From Cunninghamia lanceolata (lineage: Eukaryota > Streptophyta > Pinopsida > Cupressales > Cupressaceae): 64,000 nucleotides of DNA. Position numbers and translations under genes: made by a program. The notes below the pieces were generated by a model. The model was not told where the DNA came from, did no database searches, and was given only the letters and a program-made list of their open reading frames with translations. The DNA lies in assembly GCA_027924645.1 (NCBI GenBank), contig BSBN01001017.1, forward strand, positions 7,962,501 through 8,026,500, read 5' to 3'. Shown one piece after another: positions 35,651 through 48,679 of the stretch; within the stretch, counting starts at the first letter, position 1, and every line of letters starts with the position of its first letter.

Positions 35651-37288
35651 TAAGTGTTCATACATACGGATCATACAACAATCAGATATTTGATGAATAA
35701 GCCAATAGTGGGTGTAAGACTTGTAAGATGTTTGTTGTTATTGCAAGAATTTGATATAACAATAGTTGACAAACTAGGAAAGGCTAATGTAGTTTCTAAT
35801 TTTCTATCTAGACTTCCTACACAATCAGTAGAAGGGGTGGTTGATGATTCTTTTCTTGATGAGCATCTTTTTTCTCTAAACATACACACTCCCTAGTATG
35901 CAGATATAGCTAATTATTTGGTGACATGGCAGATTCTAGGTTACTTTTCTCCAAGGGAGAAAAGACAGTTAGTTCACAAATGCTTCCCTTATTCTTAGAT
36001 TTCTGGATTACTATTCTACACTGGCCCAAATAACATTATGAGAAGATGCATCAGGGAGGATGAAGTGTTTGACATATTGAAGGCATGTCATGATGAACCC
36101 TGTGGTGGACATTTTATAGCCAAAAGGATAGCTTTCAAGATCTTGACAAAAGGATATTACTGGCCAACACTACATAAAGACTCTGTCCACTATAGTAGAA
36201 GTTGTGATCAGTACCAAAGAATGGGGAGACCTACAAGAAGTGATGAAATGCCTTTGCAACCGCAAATAGAATTAACTCTTTTTGATAAGTGGGGGTTGGA
36301 TTTTGTTGGACCTATCTGTCCTACTTCAAACAAGGAATATATACTAGTATGCACTAATTACTTAACCAAATGGGTAGAAGGTAAAGCTTTGCAGTTTGCT
36401 AGAAATGGCAATGTGGCAAAATTCTTATATGAGGAAATATTCACCAGGTATGGTGTACCTAGGGAGATAGTGACTGATCAAAGACCACAATTCACATCAG
36501 ACTTAATCACCAAATTGGTGGAGAAGTATCATATCAGACACAAGAAGTCTACCCCAGACCATCCTCAGGCTAATGGTCAAGTCAAGGTCACAAACATGGA
36601 GATTAAGAATATATTGACAAAAATAGTACAACTCCATAAAAGAGATTGGGTTTCCATATTACTAGAAGTTGTTTGGGCATATAGAACCACATGGAAAACA
36701 ACTACAAGATTCACTCCTTATGAATTGGTTTATGGCAAGATAGCAGTACTACCTATAGAGTTTGAATACAAAACTCTAAGAACAATAGTGGAATTGGGTA
36801 TGGACTTGATAGAGGCTCAAAAAGAAAGGTTACAACATTTAAATGCTCTTGATGAAATTGTATTAGAAGCCATACACCAGACAGAGGTTATTAAAAAACA
36901 AAGAATTAAATGGCATGATAAGTATATAAAGACTAAAGAGTTCATAGTTGGTGATTGGACCCTTCTCTATGATTCCAAATACAAAGTTTTCAAAGGAAAG
37001 CTTAAATCTTGATGGCTGGGACCATATGAGATTCAACAGGTATTCCCTAATGGTGTAGTCCAACTACAAACCATTGATGTGGTCATATTTTCATTATTGG
37101 TAAATGGACACAGGCTGAAACTTTATAAGAAACTGTTTCAAAAAGATGGTTTTATTATCTCTCTAACAAACAAGTATGACGCTCACAGTAGTATTGATGA
37201 AGGCTCTAAAGCACACAATGATCCACCCATCATGTCCAGTGATGCAGAGGTTGAGTTACATGACTCAACCCCTGTCACTCAGACTTAA
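35651..37288 (+). pseudogene. Athila-like RNase H end and integrase
   Basis: FIHTDHTTIRYLMNKPIVGV ends RNase H; LLLLQEFDITIVDKLGKANV links. Integrase from about 36020: the H2C2 region (ACHDEPCGGHF then CDQYQR, last Cys lost), WGLDFVGPICPTSNKEYILV, REIVTDQRPQFTSDL, HPQANGQVKVTNMEIKNIL and PYELVYGK, with D, D and an altered Glu region (QVKVTN for QAEVTN). A UGA at 37010-37012 replaces Arg before WLGPYEIQQVFPNGVVQL, and the frame ends at 37288. No chromodomain follows, in keeping with Athila. Confidence 0.92.
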
Positions 37289-38176
37289 TTTTTATTGCTT
37301 TGCACTTAACATGTACACACAACACACTACCCATGATGAACATAGTTAGCTCCAGAGGGACCTGCTCTTAACTCTCATTGGGGACCTGTTAGAGTCAGGA
37401 CCTAAAATAATACATTTAGTCAGGACCTGTACTGGAGGTACTCGTAGCAACACCTATCTACAGAAGTCTTCAACAAATTGGTAAAAAGTAAACTATTTTC
37501 CCATGCATTCCATTTCTTCTACACATGCTTCATTCATTTTGCATAAATCAAACACTGCTGCAAAAGTGTTCAACTCACACTCATGAGTTGTTTAATCAAG
37601 CATTGTGAGCTGTCACCTCACATCACTTCCAAAGTACCTGCCACCTTACCATTCACTCTCATGCATTTCATTATGCTCACATCCTATAAATGACAAGTAC
37701 ATGTTCTCTAGTTCCAAGGTGCGCTGATCATTTACTTCCATAACATATGTACAAAAGGTAACTTTCAATGATTAACTTAGATTTCTTTCTATAATCATTA
37801 TTACTCTTCATTTAATTCATGCATGTGAAAATATCTATCACCATTCAATTTCATAATTACTCTTTCTTCCATATCAATTAATGCGTGAAGTGAGGTCACT
37901 TCACCCATTAGTTGGGGGGTTAAATTTTTCAATTTTTGCCACCCAAGTCCTTAGAGTTATCAGATAGAATTCTATGTTATTTTTCCAAAGATAGTAAACC
38001 TACCCTATTTCATCCAAATTGTGAACTTATTACCCTATGAGTGAGCTGAGATATAGAATTTTGCATAACAAGAGAGCTCCAAAAGTTATAGTTGAGGGGA
38101 ATAGGAGAAGGCAACAAATTGTAGGTTCTTCTGAAGGTGGTGGTGGAATCGAAGATTGAGCAGAAATTGAAACCTT
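37289..38176 (+). other. Spacer between pol and the 3' ORF, with an internal PPT-like tract
   Basis: No gene. AGTTGGGGGG at 37910-37919 is identical to the core of the true PPT at 40832-40841. Confidence 0.6.
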
Positions 38177-40559
38177 TTGAGGTTGCAGAGTACAGAGACA
38201 ATGGGAGGTGATGTGATAAGACGAGAACAATTTGTGCACAAGGAAATATTAGAGGATGTGATGGTTCTACCACTCTTCATCAGAGTGGGATGGCTAGACT
38301 ACTTCTTGAAGTTAACAAAATATGACAATGAAATGGCGAAAGAATTTACAGCTACATTGCACTATGATGAGGCAACAGTTAGGGGATTGGTTGTAGATGC
38401 TTCTGAAATGGCTATTTCCTAGGCTATAGGATTGCCGCATACAGGATCTGAATACTAGCTCATGCTGATGTAGCTGTAGCAAGAGTAGAATTCTGTGAGC
38501 ATGGAGAAAACTTGGACTCGTCATCACAAGGTACAAAGACACTGTCCCTTCCATTCTTTTGGGAAAAATATGCTTCTTATATCATTAAATACTTTACCTA
38601 TGATGGTCAGCACAATTTGTTATATACTATGCACTTTAAGTTGCTAAATCACTTACGCCATGATAAGTTAGTCAATGTTCCCAATTTACTCTATAACATG
38701 TTGAAGAGGATGGCATCCGAATATTAGAGAAAGCAAATGGACACCACATTGTCCCATCACTACTTAATAGCCCTATTGGTTAAGAGAAGCCTGAGAATTC
38801 AACATCCACAGGTTGATTGGAATGCCTTTAAACAATGTATAGATATCACAACACTGTTGGAAGTACCTGAAGCAAAGGATGAACTTCAACATGAATCAAA
38901 ACCTGAGATTGCACCTAAACCTGAGATTGAACTAGATAAAGAAGAGACATGGGAGGAAAATACTCCAAAAGATAGGCTGATGGAAACAAAGAAACCCTCA
39001 TCTTCTGCAAACCCTAAAGTTATGAGAGGCATTGCTTCAACATTTGCTAAGAAAAAGAGAAATAAGAAAGGTGTTGAGAAACATAAGAGCACTATAAAAG
39101 AAGAGGATGCAGGGGAAAAGAGAAGAAAAGGAGTAAGAAGAAGAGGAAAAGTGAAATCAAATAGGAAATTGTTACTCCCAGGCGCTCAGGAAGGTCGAAA
39201 AGAAAGAGTGTTAAAGAAAGAATTGTTGAGGAATAGGGGCAGGAGGAAAAAGGTGAAGGATAGTAGCACCATGATTCAACGTTACTGGACACAGACTCGG
39301 ACAAAGAAGGGAATGCCCCTGAGAATATCCCTGTTGATGTTCATGAAAATATCAATGTGTCTACTAAGAGGAGAAGGAATGTTTCTTCATCTTTTGATTC
39401 TGATTTGGAAGATATGTTTATTGCAAGGAAGATGGGAAAGTTAGTTCCTAGTAGCTCTACTAAGGAAATTTTTGATATCACTGGGGATGATGATGATGAA
39501 GGTTTAAATTTTGAAAAGGAAAAAGAAATATTAGAGGATAGGAATATAAGGAAAGAGCTTCAAGAAGCTCTTGATAGGATAAAGTAGTTGGAAGAACAAG
39601 TAAAAGGATATGAGGAAAAGGACAAAGAGAAGGAGAAAAGAATATAGGAATTGGAGGAGAAAATTCAAACCTACAGCCATGGAACCAACTTGGATCTGTT
39701 AGCACATATGCCTGAGAGTAAAACAAAAACTAAAGAGAATGAAGCACTAAATCCAAAACCTCATGTAGCAAGGTCTCCAACATATCACACCACTTTGTCT
39801 TTGGGATTTGAATTGATGAAACTTACTCACAAATCCAAACAAGAGAAAGAAAGCTGGGAGGAAGAAAAACAAACTCTCAATGCATCACTCGAAGGTAAGA
39901 ATTTGGAGTTGAAAAGGTTGGAGGGTAGATTGATAGAGGTAATAGACAGAGCCATTTAGATCATTGAGTGTAGACCTCCACCTAGGGTGTATGCATTGTT
40001 TCTAAAGGAAAAATTTCTTAGTATTCAATTCAATAAGTTCATTAATGATCATCCTGCTTTACACTCGAGGCATAATTTTTTTAGCTATTTTAAAGAAGTC
40101 AGCCTAGAGGAGCAAGATCAACTCTGTGAGTATTGTTTACACAACTATCTGATGCTAGAGTATATAGAATGGAACCTCTCAATTTATGTTGGGGATTTAT
40201 AGGTTAGAGCACTATCATCCTTTTTAAAAAATAAGCAGCTCAGAGGTGAATTAATGGACAAATATGAAGAACAAGAAAAAATAGTGGCATTGCAGATCAG
40301 AAAAGAAGCATTGAATCCTAATGTAATTCTTACTCAATGGTTGACACTCCTTCCTCACAAGGGTTCAGGAAAGATAATTATGGATTTGAGACTCCAAGAT
40401 TACAGAAGGATACATCAGTTGGCAGTACCTATGCTTCAAAACTACCTAAGGTATGGACAAAGTAGATGGAATAGTCTGACCCCAGCATTACAAAGAAAAG
40501 AGCCTCACTCTTTCCATAATTTTATAAATATATTTGAAAGATCATGCAAGTACATCTAG
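38177..40559 (+). pseudogene. Extra 3' ORF of Athila-like element, env position, unknown function
   Basis: Three successive frames joined by frameshifts near 38500 and 39180-39280. The N-terminal part reads EDVMVLPLFIRVGWLDYFLK and YDNEMAKEFTATLHYDEATV, RGLVVDASEMAIS, IGLPHTG, a pattern met in plant retrotransposon accessory proteins (putative plant transposon protein class). The middle is very basic (KKKRNKKGVEKH, RRGKVKSNRK); the last part has an acidic D/E patch, a coiled coil (KEKEILEDRNIRKELQEALD, SLEGKNLELKRLEGRLIEV) and a conserved-looking C-terminus (LTQWLTLLPHKGSGKIIMDL). No signal peptide or membrane span is visible, so it is unlikely to be an envelope glycoprotein. Stops are chiefly UAG. 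Confidence 0.6.
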
Positions 40560-40831
40560 ATTTCAAAACAAATAGGAGTGGGATGGCTGCCACTTACTTA
40601 TCATCCTCCTATTCTCCTCTATCCAATACCACACTGGACAAGAGAAAAGAATGATGAATGTAGGAATGCAGAATCAGTTAAGATGGATAGGCTTGCATGT
40701 TATAATGGTTTCTATCTTAAGTAGGGGGTGGGAGTCAGAGAAGTGATGGACCTTAGACAAATCACCTTGCATTACAATCTTTTCTCCTAGATGTTTAATT
40801 AAGTGTTTTTCTTGAGGACAAGCAAAAGGAT

Positions 40832-40843
40832 AGTTGGGGGGAA
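40832..40843 (+). other. Polypurine tract, Athila-like element
   Basis: AGTTGGGGGGAA immediately before the 3' LTR. Confidence 0.88.
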
Positions 40844-42230
40844 TGATGGGTTTAAATCTTGGCCTCTTTTGTGTTGTTTTTATATGCTTTCAAACCTTTT
40901 TCACATGATCTTCTAGATACCTTTCAAACATTACCATCATGATATACTATCTTTTTATATACTTTGCAAAACCTTGAACCTATTTTGTTAATATGAAATA
41001 TGGTCATGATATTTATCAATTGAATGATTTGAACATGAGTATGTATGCAATGTAGATGAAATTCTATGGTTTAATTATGGAGGTTATTTTCATGCATATG
41101 TTTTGTATATTATCCCTTGTACAGCAACAAGCATGTGGCATCAAGGAGAGGAGAATTTGCAGCAAGTTGCAGAATAAGGAAATTGAAGGAAGTTGAAGTC
41201 AAGCCGCCAAAAGTGTAGGCAGCTGGAAGCTGAACGTGAATCATTGTGGGAAGGAATAAATGTAGAAGAAATAAACTTGTTCCAAGATTCTAAATGTAGC
41301 TTATGTATTTCTCATGTGACCTTTTGCATAGGAATTCTTATTTGAATATGATTCTCCTTCCTCTGTTTAGTTAGAATTGATAAATCAATCTTAACTCTAT
41401 ATCCTAATATCTAGGAATGGATTAATGATTGTAGTTAGTTGGTAGTTGGATAAGACCCTCATGTTTATGTATAAGTTAAGGGATGAGCTCAAAGTCAAGT
41501 TAGTTACTTAGTTATCCAGTTACTTAGTTGTTATTTTCTTTTTATTCAATATTAGAAGCTCCAGACATGAATTGTTAAAATGCAATTATTGAATACAATC
41601 TGAAAAGAAGATTCTGTTTGTGATATGAAATGAATGAAACTATGTGGATGTGTGAGTATCTAAGTTAGATTTGATTTCTAGCTAAGTGAGTCAGTCCCCT
41701 GAGCCAGCCACTCAAGCTACTGATCTTCACTTCATTTATTTTCTTATTCATTTATGTATTCTTGTTAAAGTTGTTTTTTTATTAGTTTATAAATGCATTG
41801 TGAGTTAAGTAGAATACTCTGATTGTTAATTACAGTAGCTGTGGTTCATGAAAAAATGTATACTTGGTCCATCTTAGTCCTCCTGAGGTTAGCATTAGCT
41901 TTCTCATCACTTTGAATGGTTTTGAATTTTTTCCTATTGTTAGCAGTTATCTACAGCTTGTGCTGAAGGTACTCATAGCCACTAGGTTCTATAACTATTT
42001 TACTATTCTTACATTTCTATGAATTCCAACAAAGTAGAATAATCTAAGTAGGGTTGAATAGGATAGTTTAGGAGAATATGAGCCCCTGAAGGCACATATA
42101 GTGTAGTGCCATCATAAGTTTACGCTCCTTGGTTGATAATTTAATGTAGGAGTACGATGTCAAGTGGACTATTCAAATAGGTTTACCCCTGAATTGTGTT
42201 AAATCTACAATGCATTAGTTTTCCTCTATA
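40844..42230 (+). mobile_element. 3' LTR of Athila-like element (1387 bp)
   Basis: TGATGGGTTTAAAT to CCTCTATA (final CA decayed to TA). Pairs with 30131-31528. Followed by ATTCT, the second target duplication copy. Confidence 0.92.
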
Positions 42231-42514
42231 ATTCTTATGTTTCTCATCCAAGATGATCATGATTTTTTAGGGTAGATAAATGTAGTCAATGGGATAGGTG
42301 TTGTCTAATTCTAGCCAAGTATCTAGTGTGGGTGTGGCTCTAGCATCTCGACTAATATAATTATTTATTCCTTTCATTAGCTTTAAGGGATCTGTAGGAA
42401 CACATTTGTCACCCATATTGTCCTTCCTTACAATTGGCACTATCTAATGTCCCAAATGTAATATCATAAATTTTTTTGGTTGGTTGTAGTTCAAAATTAT
42501 TCAGAGTCACCATT
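42231..42514. other. Short flank between two elements
   Basis: No assigned gene. Begins with the target duplication of the Athila-like element. Confidence 0.4.
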
Positions 42515-43030
42515 TGTTGTGCCTTGCACACATGCCCCATTTTTTGCCAAATGGAGACCCCCTCTTTTGCTTTGGCTTGGAGTCTCAACCTTTCTACTTT
42601 ATGATGATGAGAAGGTGAAATTGTGCTTAGAATGCAGGATTTGCTTCAAATTTGAGTACTTGACATGTTTGGAGTGATTTGATGTCATTTGGAGGTGTCT
42701 TGGGTGGTCTCATGCTTAAAAAATAGCCATTTGTTGCCTTCTACACTAAAATTGGGTGTTACTACATTTTGCCCAAAATCCCATGTCATTGGATATTGCC
42801 CTTGAAATTGCTTCTACAGGATGTGTCATGTTGAAATTCCTAATTTCCAAGTCTTAGAGTTTCAAAATCATGTCAAATTTCACAAGATTTCACTAAGGGG
42901 TTCATATAATTGCATTCTGACACATGGTTCTAAAGCCCTAATTTGGCTAAGTCTGAAATTTGGTGGAACCTCAAAAATCTAGAATCTGCATATGAAATCC
43001 TATGGATCTGGAACCTATCTCAAACATCCT

Positions 43031-43095
43031 AATAGTATATTTCAAAATATTTAAAGTATAAACATATACCTAAATATATTTTGAAATATACTATC
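43031..43095 (+). repeat. Long hairpin in element 5 LTR (left copy)
   Basis: The arms at 43031-43050 and 43076-43095 pair at 19 of 20 positions around a loop of 25 bases. Confidence 0.9.
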
Positions 43096-43109
43096 ACCCA
43101 AAGAATATC

Positions 43110-43570
43110 AAAATCTATCGCTAAACTTGCCTCCTACTACCAAAAGTGCTAAAAATAGCTTTCACTGACTTGGCGCTAAAAATTAAACTCATTGACTTTG
43201 CGATAAAAATAGTCACTACTGACTCTTGGTGCTAAAAACATCACTCACAGACTTCTATGTGAAAATTATCGCCTACCAACCTTAGTGCTAAATTCACCTC
43301 TGACCGACTTTTGGTCATTAGCACCCAAAATTTGCGCAAGTCAGTGGCACCCAAAAGTAACGCAAAAGCCTATCGCGTTGAAAACAAACCTCTCTGACTT
43401 TGTGCTAAAACAACCTCCAACTGAATTTTAGGCAGTGATTCCTAAAATTTGTGCAATTTGATGACCCATGAAATCCATGCTAAAGGTGTTTAGTGCTAGA
43501 ATTGCACCTCACTGACTTCAGTGCTAAAATCACTTCCGACTAACTTTTAGTCAATGACCCTAGAATCATC
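43110..43570 (+). repeat. Degenerate short motif array in LTR
   Basis: Repeated loosely spaced variants of ACTGACTTTGNGCTAAAA, about every 30-45 bases, such as GACTTTGTGCTAAAACAACC and GACTTCAGTGCTAAAATCAC. Present in both LTRs (also 49310-49770). Confidence 0.7.
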
Positions 43571-45522
43571 ATTTTTTGGTATTTTGGCCTGAAAATTGAG
43601 TTTTTCAAGGTGTGAATTGGATTTTCTTGATGGTTATGGATTGCAAAACTATTTATCACATCGTGATGGACATTTTTAGAAGGTTTGTGTGGATTTTGGG
43701 CACATTTAATGATAATTAATGCTACTGCACATGAAAAGTCAATAGCCCCCAAAAATCTCGCTTTTTATAGAAAAGGCCATAAAAAATGTGAAATAAAAGT
43801 TTCCAAATGGATTGTAATGGCTACAAAAACCTTCTAGAACATCATATTGGCCAAATTGGTAATTGAAAATGGTAAAAAAAAATGCAGAAAATCATGTGAA
43901 AATCACTAGATTTAAGATGTTCATAGAAAAGTAACATTGACAATTAGCTGTTTTGACTGATCCATGGCTGCAAATGGACATATTTTGATTCAAAATGATG
44001 GAAAATGGCTATTTAAGATGAAATTGATGCTTTGCACTATGAATTGCAGGTCTTGGAGGACACAAGAGCCAACTGGAGCTATTTTGGAAGGTGAACACAC
44101 AGAGATGTAGTGCTGATCTAGAAATACATAATTGACATTTCACCAACCAAATTGTTGCTGCACATGTAGAATGAAGTTAGTATGATATATAGATGATGGA
44201 GATAGGCCTCAAGAGCTTGGAGACATTGAAGATCATGCCTAATTCATGGTAGTTCCTATAGATCCAGTCTAATGTCCAAGTCGTCCATACAACTGTCCTA
44301 GTAGTCCACTCATGCAAAGTTGGATCTGCAAGCATATAGCTAGATGTGCCTTGATACAAAAATATGCCATATACTCCTCTTGATCTAGTTAGCACTTTGA
44401 ATCCTGTGAATCCACATTAGCTCAAGTTTTCAAGTGTCATGTGACTCTATTTTGGCTTTATTAGGCCTTGAAAATTGACTTCATCGTATACAAACAAATG
44501 GGTATCCATTTTGTCTAGATTCAATGTATTTGCAAGCTGTATTTTATCTTTTTCCTAAAGGACAAATACAAATCCAAAAATGCAACAAACTGATGTATCT
44601 CATTAAATGCCATATAATCCAGACCGTTGGTGTTGAGTTAATCTCCACTGTCCATTGAAAAACTTTGTATGGTGTCTTATCTATAGAAGGGCCATCATTT
44701 TCTTTTTATTGTAAGTAAGATTTTGTAATGAATTGTTGAGACTCTGCCAAAATTTAGTCACTACAAAGCAAGTTTTGCAAGTTGCTAGAAATTTGTCTCT
44801 GTATTGTCTCATTTTGGATTTTATGGTTCATATCAATTTGAAATTAGTTGATATTCAGTTGTGTTTGTGCTTAATCAATCAGATATTTGACAGATTTCCT
44901 ATCCATACCATTAATGTCTTACTGATTGTATGTCATTGTGCATGGTTAGTCTGAACATGTTATATGAGCTGAGTTCGATTGTGTGAATTTGTTGAGCTGT
45001 GCCAAGAGTTGGGTGTTTGATGAACCTTCCACAATTTGAATATCTTTACATCTCCTTAGAAGATTGCACATTCTCTATGGCATTGTGGGTTGCCTAGTTA
45101 AGCAGAGATTCATTTACTATTGGGAATCTGTCCATCTATTTGATTATCATTTCTGTAATTGTCTATAGGATCTCTCTTATCCCTTCTCTCTCTCCTATTG
45201 TATTTTATTTACATCAAGTTTGGTATATTTAGGATTTGAGCAGCATTACATTGATCATTTGCTGAAATTTCAAACTTCACAGTCTGAACCATCTAGGGTT
45301 TCTGCATATACATTGTTGTCATATCATACAAACCCTATCATTACATGTAAGACCCCTTGTTGGTATAGCTAGACATACCACTAAGTCATTCCAAGCAAGT
45401 TAAGACCTAGCTGTATTATCCTTGGGGCAGTCCTATCTTGGATAGGATACCTTTTTCAAGTGAGGTGTGATCTCAGCAATCATACCTGTGTTGTTGTGTG
45501 CTAAAACCACCATCAACAGAAT

Positions 45523-45538
45523 TGGCACTAGAAGGGGG
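45523..45538 (+). other. Putative primer-binding site of element 5
   Basis: TGGCACTAGAAGGGGG, four bases after the left LTR. It is neither the usual tRNA-Met nor tRNA-Asp PBS; the tRNA is unknown to me. It fixes plus orientation together with the TATA box. Confidence 0.55.
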
Positions 45539-45627
45539 GCAGAACAAAGATTGTGATGCAAGATGTTAGTTTCAATGGTTTACTACACATGCTGAAATGA
45601 ATTAAGTGATTAGGAGAATCAACTCCA

Positions 45628-46365
45628 ATGAGTACACATAAGAGTTTCAGTCATGAAATCCCTTCATTCTTCAAAGGACCCTCTGAATAGTCATATTATG
45701 AAGAGAACTTCCAAGAAGACATTCCACTTTTCAAGCAAGTACTAGATAGGCAAATCGTGGTGAAGTATCCTCCATTTACATTGCTTGATTTAGCTCACCT
45801 CAGGTCTACACTGTACATCCTGGAGAGCCACATGACAAGATTGACTGTTTAACTTTTCTCCAAAGATTGGACCTACATCTGAAGGGATTACTTCCTATCT
45901 TTGAAATATATAAGCTAGAAGTGGGATATATGCATGACAGATATATTTAGAGAAAGACTATGCATGGAGGAACTGCAATATAGATGGATACACATTACTA
46001 CAATCATGTCCCAGTTGAGAGCATACAAGGAGTTGAGACTAAAGAAACTCTAAATCCGTTTCAAAAAGAGAGTCTACGCATTGAAAAAAATTGAAGTCCC
46101 TCAAGTTGTTTATCAAAATACATATCTAGAAGAGGATGGAAGACAATACATATGGTCTGCAAGTCACCCAACTAATGAATATGAGATCCACGATTGGTTA
46201 AAATCTCTTTCTCAGTCAGACAAGTCAGCCATGGGATATGTTGTCTCAACTTGGTTAAAACTTAGTTTACAAGACAATGAACAAGGTAGTATAAAGGGTT
46301 ACACTTCTCTTACTGAGGATGTGGATGAGATTGATGAAAAAATTAGATTTGAAGAACAATCATGA
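45628..46365 (+). pseudogene. Element 5 ORF A, unknown protein
   Basis: One frame of 246 codons with six internal stops. It reads EENFQEDIPLFKQVLDRQIV, YPPFTLLDLAHLRSTLYILE, SHMTRLTV, FRERLCMEELQYRWIHITT and IMSQLRAYKELRLKKL, then ends EIDEKIRFEEQS. Long, amphipathic and conserved-looking, in the gag position after the PBS, but without a zinc knuckle or any family motif I know. Probably a gag-like protein of a non-autonomous element; this is inference. Confidence 0.5.
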
Positions 46366-47431
46366 TGATGATGTAGATCAGCAACAAGATGCCCCAAAGA
46401 TATTAAGTTTTCAGCCCGATTTTGTTGTTGTAAAGGTGGAGAACAACAGTTCATTTCAAACTATTGATAATTCTGAGTTTGAATAGCAGTTAGATCAGAT
46501 TGGATATGTGCAAAAATAGGAAGAAATCAGTTCTCTAGATGAAGAACAGTCGTGGATAGACATGTAGAAAATTGTTCCAATTAACATTTCTGAGCTCCAA
46601 TCAGATTATCTAGAGAAAAGTGATCGAATTCCTAACTATATCAGCTCACTATATCATCATAATCAGACATATCAGGCTGATGTAGTCCCTCCTGAAGATT
46701 ATTTAGCTAAGTCAGATGAACAAAATCAGGATCATGCAGCACTTCAAGGCAACGTTGACATCATGGATCAAATCATGCAAGAAGAAAGATACCTAGTTGC
46801 TGCTGCAGACAATAGATATGCAGTCCACACAGGATGATTGTTGATTAAAACAGTGGAATTTTTTTCAGATCATATGACTGACCTTGATGAAGACAATTCA
46901 ATTTTATCATATATTCATCAAGCTAATCCTGTTTACACCTGGGATAAAGAAGATCTCCACATGGTTGGTTCTTACCTAGTAGTGATAGATGAGAGCATAG
47001 GTATACAATCTGAGAATAAAAATCAAACAGTCATGCAAGATGATGTCTTGGAGGTTTTTTCATGTCAATCACTTGATCATATCATTGAGGTGGTGTCAAC
47101 CATGAGCAAAGATATGCTGCTTCATGGGAATTCACCACACATAACAGACTTTGCTTTAGCTAATTCATGTCGAATTCATCCAAATGATCTACATTCTGAA
47201 GAAGGTTGTCTAGACTTTCTATTTTCTTGGGAAATTGTTGTAGCATTTAGTGATCCAGAGGTATTAGATGCACATGATATGGCCAAACACGAGCTAGGAT
47301 CTCTTAAAGGTGAGAAAGTATTTGGTGCAATGCAGCAAGGTGATGTCAAACTTACATCTCTTACTGATGGTACTTCAAATCAGGTTGTATCTTCCCTCTT
47401 CTCACTTGGTTTTGAAAGTTTTCTAATTTGA
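46358..47431 (+). pseudogene. Element 5 ORF B, acidic unknown protein
   Basis: Continues ORF A after a frameshift near 46358. Acidic, D/Q/S-rich, with UAG stops in the first half and 197 open codons from 46838 (FFSDHMTDLDEDNSILSYIH, YTWDKEDLHMVGSYLVVIDE, LDFLFSWEIVVAFSDPEVLD). No retroelement enzyme motif. The codons read as protein rather than random DNA, since one frame stays informative over 350 codons. Confidence 0.5.
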
Positions 47432-47699
47432 TTATGGTAATTTAGGTAAGACAACTTGCATATGGATTGATCATGGCCCTACTAAATTGCCCCAATTGTT
47501 GATCTTATGTAATTGGTATCTTGAACATGAGCCCAACATGCCTACACCCTACTATTCAGAGTACAAAGATGAATTTGCCAGACTTAGGACATTGACTTAC
47601 ACCATGCTACTTCTTCATGTCCTGAGAAATAAACCATGGGGAAGTGTAAATACTTGTTGCCCAAAGCTTTTGTACATAGTCTTTCTTGTTTCTAGTTAG
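47430..47699 (+). pseudogene. Element 5 ORF C, C-terminal part of the unknown protein
   Basis: After another frameshift at about 47430: DYGNLGKTTCIWIDHGPTKL, PQLLILCNWYLEHEPNMPTP, then RLRTLTYTMLLLHVLRNKPW and LLYIVFLVSS. It appears to complete the same reading unit as ORF B. Function unknown. Confidence 0.45.
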
Positions 47700-48679
47700 G
47701 TTTTAGTTAGTATTCTGTTGTTCTAGTTTGGTTTCTGCTTTCTATTTTGTCTTTTCTTTAGTTGCTGCTAGTTGTTAGTTGTTGCTTTCATTTTGGTTAG
47801 ATTAGTTTTCTTTGTTTAGAGTAGTTGCTTTCTACTTGCTTTGCTTTTGTTTCCTATGCTTGTTTTGCCGGGGTTCTCCATTTCTTGAACATAGTGGCAG
47901 TTGTGCAGTCCTGCAAAAGGGCCTCTTTGGGTAAGTAAGCTAGAGGATTTCCTTGAGAAACTTTGGTTTTCCACTCAGGTCTTCATGTGAGTTCTGCAGT
48001 TATTCCTGGATGATATGATGTATGTTCATGGGAAATGAGCCATTAGTTGGTGCACTTGAAGTATTTTCTAGCCATATATCTCTTACACTCTTAATAATCC
48101 TAAAGTATCTAAGTAAGTCTTGGTGATCTTACATTAAGTGAAAAATTTAAGGTCCACCTTTACCGCCATCAGAATTCCACACCCAACTAGTTGAGTTATC
48201 AACGTAACCCATGCCATTGAAAAGCATGTGTTGCAAGGGTAGCAGTACTGTATTGTACTCTACCAAATCTAAGCTGAACAGAATATCAAGAAATTATGAA
48301 AAGGAAAAGGAAAATTAGAAACTCACAATCACACACTATAACTTAGATAGATGGACGATCAAGTAGAAAAACCCACCGAGGCTATAGATGCTCGCTGGTA
48401 GTGGGGCAATGTCTAGGTAGTTCATGAGGTGTGTACTAATCAAGTAGCTTAATGTAAAGGATCTTAGATGGGCTTAGTTGCCTAGGGATGTGAATTAACA
48501 CAATTGTACACACTCATGTTTTTAGGACATGGATGGTTGCACCTAGTTATTGAGCTCTGCTTCTTTGATAGGGTATTATGCCTTCTTGGTTAACATGTGG
48601 AAAATGCAAAGGTTCTGGGTTTGAAACTAAAGTTTATCTTTGAAATGTTCTGAAGCATTTCCTTAGCAAAGTTTCCATT
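47700..48679. other. 3' spacer of element 5, no gene
   Basis: T-rich stretch (47700-47870), then unremarkable sequence. No purine tract precedes the right LTR, which is unusual. Confidence 0.5.

Larger units (their letters stand above)
42515..45518 (+). mobile_element. 5' LTR of element 5 (3004 bp)
   Basis: TGTTGTGCCTTGCACAC to CCACCATCAACA; matches 48680-51726 along its whole length. A PBS-like sequence follows. A decayed TATA (TATAGAA, 44682-44688) corresponds to TATAAAA in the other copy. The flanks ccatt (42510) and cctag (51727) do not match, so a simple insertion is not proven. Confidence 0.85.

Noticed and set aside
38010..38280. Three overlapping minus-strand ORFs
   Set aside because: They overlap the N-terminal part of the Athila 3' ORF on the other strand, which has the better protein pattern.
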